From the NCBI GenBank assembly GCA_934202735.1, contig CAKPYH010000003.1, forward strand, positions 1-64,000: DNA of 64,000 bases, read 5' to 3'. Of the stretch, positions 59,521-64,000 are shown piece by piece (position 1 is the first letter of the stretch; each line of letters opens with the position of its first letter). The DNA comes from an uncultured Alphaproteobacteria bacterium. Lineage in GTDB: Bacteria; Pseudomonadota; Alphaproteobacteria; CAAHEQ01; UBA3637. The position numbers were made by a program, and so were the translations under genes. Below the pieces are notes generated by a model. That model did not search any database, had not been told where the DNA came from, and saw only the letters and a list, made by a program, of their open reading frames with translations.

Positions 59521-61605
59521 CTATCCTGCTTTCAAGGTTTGCAGTTCCGAATCTTTACGGAATAAATATAACAAAATCCGCAGAGCTTGCCCCCGCGGAC
59601 CGGTCAAATGCGGATCCAAAGATAAAATCGTTTGCGCATCTTTCGTTGCCGTCCATAATAAATCGTTTTGCATACTGTCATCGGCCATTTTAAAATCGGC
59701 CAAACCACTTTGCCGGGCCCCTAACAATTCGCCCGCACCCCGTAATTTCAAGTCTTCTTCCGCCAAAACAAAGCCGTCATCGGTTTCCCGCATAATGTTT
59801 AAGCGTTTCCGGGCCGTTTCACTCAATCGGGGACCGTGCAACAAAAGGCATTGCGACTTGTCCGCCCCGCGACCGACACGCCCCCGCAACTGATGCAAGC
59901 CGGCCAGGCCGAAACGTTCCGCCTGTTCAATAATCATAATGGTGGCCGTCCGAACATCTACCCCGACTTCTATCACCGTTGTCGCCACAAGTACATCTAA
60001 TTCACCCGCTGCAAAACGTTCCATAACGGCATCTTTTTCAGGCCCCTTCATGCGTCCGTGTATCAGGCCGACCCGATCCCCAAATGTTTTTTGCAAAGCG
60101 GTATAGCGGGCCCGGACCGCCGTTAAATCCGAGGCTTCGGATTCTTCCACCAACGGACAAATCCAATACGCTTGCGTTTTGGGATTTCCCGCCCGAATAC
60201 GCACCACCAAGCGATCAATCAATTCCGGTATTTTAGACACAGGCATAACACTGGTTTCAATCGGTTGACGACCGGCCGGTTTTTCATCCAACCGCGATAC
60301 ATCCATATCTCCATAGACCGTCAAAGCCAAACTGCGGGGAATCGGTGTGGCCGTCATGACCAACAGGTTGACCCCGCGTTCTTTCCGGACCAAAGATAAC
60401 CGTTGGTGTACACCGAATTTATGTTGTTCATCCACAATCACTAACCCCAGATTTTGAAACACAACGGTCTCCGTCAACAAGGCGTGCGTCCCAATCAGAA
60501 TATGAATATCACCGGTCGCTAAGGCGGATAAAATTTGCGCGCGAGCTTTGCCTTTATCACGCCCCGTCAACAAGCCGACTCGGATCCCCAGGGGAGTACA
60601 TAACTGTTCAATCTTGGCAAAATGTTGACGGGCCAAAATATCTGTCGGGGCCATTAAAGCCGCTTGCACCCCGGCTTCGCAGGCCGTCAACATAGCCATC
60701 AGGGCCACAATGGTTTTACCGCTGCCGACATCACCCTGCAACAAGCGTGTCATACGGGCGGGATCCGCCATATCGCGTTGAATTTCAATCAGAACCCTTT
60801 GTTGAGCCCCCGTCAGATGAAAAGGCAATTTATCCAGCAAGGCCGAAACCAAATGACCGTCCCCTTGAATAATGCGTCCGGATTGTTTTTTGTTTTGCGC
60901 CCGCACCAACATCAGGGCCAGCTGATTGGCTAAAATTTCATCATACGCCAACCGCAAGCGGGCCGGGTTGGTGGGCAGAATATCCGTCGCCGATTTAGGG
61001 TGATGGGCTTCTTGAACGGCCTGCGTCCAAAAGGGGAGATTATGTTGTGCCTGAAAAGCACTGTCCAGCCATTCGGGCAACGCCGGTAAAGCCGGTAAAA
61101 CCGTATCCACAATCCGGCGCAATAATTTACTGGAAACCCCCTTGCTTTGGGGATAAATCACTTCATACTCCGGTATATTCTGACGGATTTCCGCCATATA
61201 ATCGGGATGCAGTATTTTGAAACCGGTACCGGATCGTTCCACCCGGCCGGATACCCATAGCACTTTACCCTCCGGATAACGGGCTTGCAAATAACTTTTG
61301 TGGTAATTAAAGAAAACCAGCTCCCATGTCTGATCCAAAGCCGCCCCCACAATCCGATAAGGTGTCCTTTTATTAGGGGGAACCTGATGATAGGCAATAC
61401 GCATTTGCACCGTTCCCAATGCCCCCGGCATAATATCTTGTGCTGATTCCCATACGGGACGATGATTCACGCCGCACGGTAAATGCCACAAAACATCCGA
61501 AACCGTATCCCCGCACAACCGTTCCACCAATTTTCCCAATTTCGGGCCGATCCCCGGCACACCGGTGATGGGAATAAACAGGGGATTTAAGATATCCGGA
61601 CGCAT
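59521..61605 (-). CDS. recG: ATP-dependent DNA helicase RecG
   Basis: A 694-aa superfamily 2 helicase remodelling stalled forks and Holliday junctions. The wedge OB-fold domain lies at the N-terminus (GIGPKLGKLVERL, ALGTVQMRIAYHQ). Walker A is RLLQGDVGSGKTIVALMAML, Walker B is LVIVDEQHKFGVHQR (DEQH), and MTATPIPRSLALTVYGDMD is motif III. The C-terminal helicase lobe ends with QLRGRVGRGADKSQCLLLHG. Length is standard. It is followed by HNH and preceded 7 bp upstream by a small secreted-protein gene. Confidence 0.97.
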   Translation of the reverse strand: MRPDILNPLFIPITGVPGIGPKLGKLVERLCGDTVSDVLWHLPCGVNHRPVWESAQDIMPGALGTVQMRIAYHQVPPNKRTPYRIVGAALDQTWELVFFNYHKSYLQARYPEGKVLWVSGRVERSGTGFKILHPDYMAEIRQNIPEYEVIYPQSKGVSSKLLRRIVDTVLPALPALPEWLDSAFQAQHNLPFWTQAVQEAHHPKSATDILPTNPARLRLAYDEILANQLALMLVRAQNKKQSGRIIQGDGHLVSALLDKLPFHLTGAQQRVLIEIQRDMADPARMTRLLQGDVGSGKTIVALMAMLTACEAGVQAALMAPTDILARQHFAKIEQLCTPLGIRVGLLTGRDKGKARAQILSALATGDIHILIGTHALLTETVVFQNLGLVIVDEQHKFGVHQRLSLVRKERGVNLLVMTATPIPRSLALTVYGDMDVSRLDEKPAGRQPIETSVMPVSKIPELIDRLVVRIRAGNPKTQAYWICPLVEESEASDLTAVRARYTALQKTFGDRVGLIHGRMKGPEKDAVMERFAAGELDVLVATTVIEVGVDVRTATIMIIEQAERFGLAGLHQLRGRVGRGADKSQCLLLHGPRLSETARKRLNIMRETDDGFVLAEEDLKLRGAGELLGARQSGLADFKMADDSMQNDLLWTATKDAQTILSLDPHLTGPRGQALRILLYLFRKDSELQTLKAG

Positions 61606-61612
61606 CAGAGAC

Positions 61613-62077
61613 CTATTTTTTCTTGGCTTTTTTCATGTTTTTTGTTGCTTTGACGGCCGGTCGCGTCACGGGCCGAACGGGTTTCAAATAACTGCCATCA
61701 TACATTTTCACCCCACCATCGGCATACACCACAGACCGAAAAATCGGCAAATGATTAAAAGAGGCCAACACTTCACCACAGGTGGCCTGCGGATTGTTTC
61801 GTTGCTCATTATAGGCTTGAAACTTGGCTTCGGCATATTCGCGATACCCTTTTTGTTCATCGGCGGCGGTCAACGCTTTGTTGGCTATCAGACGACTGGC
61901 AATCAATTCAAAGTCATCTAATTTAGCCCCGGCATTACACGCCAACGCCGTTCCGGCCGTAATCCCCAGTTGTTCCGGCTCACTCATACCCCGAGTCGTC
62001 CGGGAATACTCTTGGGCCCCGGCGGGCGAACTGCCGACACAATATCCCAAAAAGAAAAGAAGTATCCACTTTTTCAT
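61613..62077 (-). CDS. Secreted hypothetical protein, 154 aa
   Basis: It has a signal peptide (MKKWILLFFLGYCVGSSPAG, cleavage near AGAQ), a helical body (GITAGTALACNAGAKLDDFE, LIASRLIANKALTAADEQKG) with two cysteines, and a lysine-rich tail (KATKNMKKAKKK). Likely periplasmic. Related short secreted proteins exist in gut Alphaproteobacteria by my recollection, but no function is known. AGGAGAAAATCA precedes the ATG. It is the first gene of a minus-strand run with recG and HNH. Confidence 0.75.
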   Translation of the reverse strand: MKKWILLFFLGYCVGSSPAGAQEYSRTTRGMSEPEQLGITAGTALACNAGAKLDDFELIASRLIANKALTAADEQKGYREYAEAKFQAYNEQRNNPQATCGEVLASFNHLPIFRSVVYADGGVKMYDGSYLKPVRPVTRPAVKATKNMKKAKKK

Positions 62078-62106
62078 TGATTTTCTCCTGTGAAATAACT
62101 TATACT
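62077..62106 (+). promoter_or_regulatory. Possible promoter of the esterase gene
   Basis: TTGATT (62077-62082), 18 bases, TATACT (62101-62106). The -35 overlaps the start codon of the divergent gene. Confidence 0.5.
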
Positions 62107-62150
62107 GTATTTATAAGCACACTTTCTGAGACTTTTCAAGGAGAATTTTT

Positions 62151-62801
62151 ATGTTTCACACTTTACCCGACACATCATCACCCGTCAAGCAAGCGGTCAT
62201 CTTGTGCCACGGCTATGGTTCCAACGGACGGGACATGGCCGGATTGGCCGACACATTGGCGAAAGATTTGCCCCAAACGGCTTGGATCACACCCGATGCG
62301 CCCCGCATGGTTTATCCCGGGGGCTACGAATGGTTCGGTATGGATACAACGGATCTGACCGGGACGACACACACGGATTTAACCACCCTGACAGAGCGGG
62401 CCCGACAAACCGTTCCCGTTTTGTCCGACCTGATCAAACAGGTGCAGGAAACCTATCATCTGCCCTTTAATCGGATTGTATTGGGGGGCTTTTCGCAAGG
62501 GGGCTTGATGGCCCTTTTAACGGCGTTATCTTTGCCACAACCGCCGGCGGGTGTCTTGTGTTTATCGGGGGTGCCGTATTGCCCGGCCAGCGTCCCCGTC
62601 TCCGTTCACCCTTTTCCCATTTTGATGACCCATGGGACAGCGGACCCCGTTGTTCCACCGAGCCAAATGATCATCGGTATCAATCAATTACGTCAAATCG
62701 GTCTGAATCCACAACTCTTTAAGGTTGCCGAAATGGGGCATTGTTTAGACGCAACCTGTTGCCGAGAAATTATTTTGTTTTTACGGAAACTTTTTTATTG
62801 A
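62151..62801 (+). CDS. Phospholipase/carboxylesterase, alpha/beta hydrolase
   Basis: A 216-aa serine hydrolase of the carboxylesterase/acyl-protein thioesterase family (Abhydrolase_2). AVILCHGYGSNGRDMAGLAD is the oxyanion loop. The nucleophile lies in VLGGFSQGGLMALLTAL (GFSQGG), the catalytic Asp in THGTADPVVPPSQM and the His in EMGHCLD. It is cytoplasmic, with no signal peptide. It would hydrolyse small esters or thioesters; the true substrate is unknown. AAGGAGAATTTTT precedes the ATG. Confidence 0.93.
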   Translation: MFHTLPDTSSPVKQAVILCHGYGSNGRDMAGLADTLAKDLPQTAWITPDAPRMVYPGGYEWFGMDTTDLTGTTHTDLTTLTERARQTVPVLSDLIKQVQETYHLPFNRIVLGGFSQGGLMALLTALSLPQPPAGVLCLSGVPYCPASVPVSVHPFPILMTHGTADPVVPPSQMIIGINQLRQIGLNPQLFKVAEMGHCLDATCCREIILFLRKLFY

Positions 62802-62826
62802 CAATCCTGTTTTTATCCCATATAGT
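62798..62826 (+). promoter_or_regulatory. Promoter of the pilin-like gene
   Basis: TTGACA (62798-62803), 17 bases, TATAGT (62821-62826), a near-consensus promoter that overlaps the esterase stop. Confidence 0.8.
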
Positions 62827-62861
62827 GAGAAGTGTCATTTATAAAATGAAAGGACAGTATC

Positions 62862-63203
62862 ATGCGACAAACAAATGAATCCGGGCGCAGTATGGTGGAA
62901 ATGTTGGGTGTTTTAGCCATCATCGGTGTGTTGAGTATCGGCGGGATTGCGGGTTATGTTTTGGCTATGCGCCGGCACATGGCTAACGAAACGGCCAATC
63001 AAGTTATGATGGCCAGTGTTGTTTTACAAACGGGCCAGATACCCGATGAGGACATCCGTGTGGGCCAATATGCGGAAGTTATTGTTATGAACCCAAATAA
63101 CCCCGAGAGATCTCCCATAAAAGTCAATGTGGATAAAGAAGCCTGTCCCATGTTGAGACGATTGTTAGAAAATAATTTTAATATTGAGGGTAACTGTGAT
63201 TAA
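62862..63203 (+). CDS. Type IV pilin / pseudopilin-like protein
   Basis: A 113-aa protein with a prepilin-like start: a short basic leader (MRQTNESGRSM) then VEMLGVLAIIGVLSIGGIAG, a hydrophobic helix with a Glu at about the +5 position. Cleavage would fall near GRSM rather than at the usual G-F. The globular part is only ~80 residues and contains one Cys pair (KEACPMLRR, EGNCD) likely to form a disulfide. It probably forms or caps a thin pilus or secretion pseudopilus, but no assembly genes are nearby. GAAAGGACAGTATC precedes the ATG. A small secreted protein follows 13 bp later. Confidence 0.82.
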   Translation: MRQTNESGRSMVEMLGVLAIIGVLSIGGIAGYVLAMRRHMANETANQVMMASVVLQTGQIPDEDIRVGQYAEVIVMNPNNPERSPIKVNVDKEACPMLRRLLENNFNIEGNCD

Positions 63204-63216
63204 GAAAGGATAAGAT

Positions 63217-63387
63217 ATGACCAAAAAAATTAAGAGATTTTTTATATTGACCTGCTTTACATTGTTATCATCATTTTTATACAAGGCGACCCCGGCCCAT
63301 GCCGAAGATGATCAATCAGATGCCAGTGAATTGATTCTGTGCCCAAAAGGTCACAGCGTTGTAGGCGATCTTTGCCAATATACGTAA
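63217..63387 (+). CDS. Small secreted protein, 56 aa
   Basis: ATG at 63217 after AAGAAAGGATAAGAT. It encodes MTKKIKRFFILTCFTLLSSF, a signal peptide ending near PAHA, then a ~25-residue mature part with two cysteines (LILCPKGHSVVGDLCQYT). It stops at 63385-63387 just before a strong terminator, so it shares the transcript of the pilin-like gene. The mature region looks like a truncated Cys-rich module similar in style to the Cys blocks of the large protein at the window start. Function unknown. Confidence 0.7.
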   Translation: MTKKIKRFFILTCFTLLSSFLYKATPAHAEDDQSDASELILCPKGHSVVGDLCQYT

Positions 63388-63407
63388 AAGCAGATACGCT
63401 TTTCGGG

Positions 63408-63433
63408 CACCCCCGTTGTGCGGGGGTGTTTTT
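63408..63433 (+). terminator. Terminator of the pilin-like operon
   Basis: The stem CACCCCCG / CGGGGGTG with a 5-base loop is followed by five T. Confidence 0.9.
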
Positions 63434-63451
63434 AGGTTGCTTCAAAAATCC

Positions 63452-63480
63452 TTGACTCCGGGTTCAAACTATGGTATTAT
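63452..63480 (+). promoter_or_regulatory. Promoter of the 63508 gene
   Basis: TTGACT (63452-63457), 17 bases, TATTAT (63475-63480), 27 bp upstream of the ATG. Confidence 0.7.
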
Positions 63481-63507
63481 TAATCCGATTTAACATCGGA
63501 GTGTACC

Positions 63508-64000
63508 ATGGATTTCTTAACCAGAACAATCAGTTATGTCAATGAACTTCAATACCGACAAGCCCAAGCATTAACCCGGTTTGAAAAAATATGTCGTACC
63601 AAAAATCCCGAAGAAAGGCAATTTATTGTCGGCGTTTTTAAGTACTGTGCCGATGAAATGAAACACCACGGTTTTTTTGGGTATTTGAATGAACGTATGA
63701 AATGGACCTTACAAGAAGAAGCCCGTTTGAACGCCACCGATATTGACAATGTCATGGTGGCCTATCACCTGGCACACCCGGCCTGCCGGCGGGCGTTCAA
63801 ACGCCATTTGTTGGCCGGCGTTGTAGAAGCCCGGCATCACCTGATCACCGGACGGGCCGATCCGGCATTTACCGAATATAGAACGGCCGACATTGGTCAC
63901 GCCGTCATCAGGGGACAAGAGCAAGCACGTTGGAATAAAACATCACTGTTTGATCCGCTGATTCCTTGGCGTTGCATGACACGTCTCAACGGCGGTTCCA
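63508..64000 (+). CDS. Hypothetical protein, 5' part only
   Basis: The frame is open from the ATG at 63508 (CATCGGAGTGTACC upstream) to the window end, at least 164 codons. It starts MDFLTRTISYVNELQYRQAQ, and a His/Arg-rich helical part follows (VFKYCADEMKHHGFFGYLNE, RAFKRHLLAGVVEARHHLIT). It is soluble, with no signal peptide. No family is recognised. Composition matches the core genome. Confidence 0.7.
   Translation, partial: MDFLTRTISYVNELQYRQAQALTRFEKICRTKNPEERQFIVGVFKYCADEMKHHGFFGYLNERMKWTLQEEARLNATDIDNVMVAYHLAHPACRRAFKRHLLAGVVEARHHLITGRADPAFTEYRTADIGHAVIRGQEQARWNKTSLFDPLIPWRCMTRLNGGS

Overview
The window looks like a chromosomal segment of an uncultured, probably host-associated alphaproteobacterium. 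The support is gene order and family type: the rpiB-glyA-nrdR-nusB cluster, an alphaproteobacterial-style XRE regulator, a DUF3768 gene (a family common on alphaproteobacterial replicons) and a pilin-like protein with the GRSMVEMLGVLAIIG start. TGA is an ordinary stop, because prfB (RF2) is present with its classical programmed frameshift. Lineage is an inference; no rRNA is present. Housekeeping promoters repeatedly read TTGAC/TTGCA-N17-TATACT.

Layout. 1-8.4 kb: the 5' part of a secreted ankyrin/EGF-repeat protein (minus strand, running off the window), an XRE regulator, aspS, tRNA-Leu(UAA), several small unknown genes, a P-loop kinase and a lemA/TPM pair. 8.4-29.0 kb: an AT-rich accessory island ending at the 3' end of tRNA-Gln(UUG). 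It holds a membrane/phosphatase trio, a decayed argE/LOG-like/NUDIX group, a fragment of one serine recombinase and a complete second one, a two-gene system of unknown function, and a 9-kb module. That module carries an HUH-like protein, an ATPase-nuclease pair, a DUF3768 operon, a restriction-modification pair, a resolvase and a phage-type Dam, and has related palindrome-rich non-coding regions near its ends. Two small cargo cassettes follow, separated by ~184-bp copies of the tRNA-Gln downstream region.

29.0-64 kb is dense core genome: deaminase, HU, nusB-nrdR-glyA-rpiB, ruvX, ddh-glgA, recJ, plsY-dprA-topA, ppiD and an outer-membrane protein, then a long minus-strand run (PBP1A, prfB, DUF47-Pit, AsmA-like, OprB-like porin, YbhN-like). 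After that come a GDYXXLXY/DUF2157 pair, an M50-like protease, rmuC, a cupin, HNH, recG, an esterase, a pilin-like gene with a small secreted partner, and a partial unknown gene.

Most interesting points: (i) the repeated tRNA-Gln-proximal units separating cargo cassettes, with an ACACGGACT direct repeat also found beside the serine recombinase; (ii) two non-coding regions sharing several palindromes and many AGGTT/AACCT boxes; (iii) two candidate, undescribed two-gene systems at 14.1-15.65 kb and 19.07-21.06 kb. None of these functions is demonstrated here.
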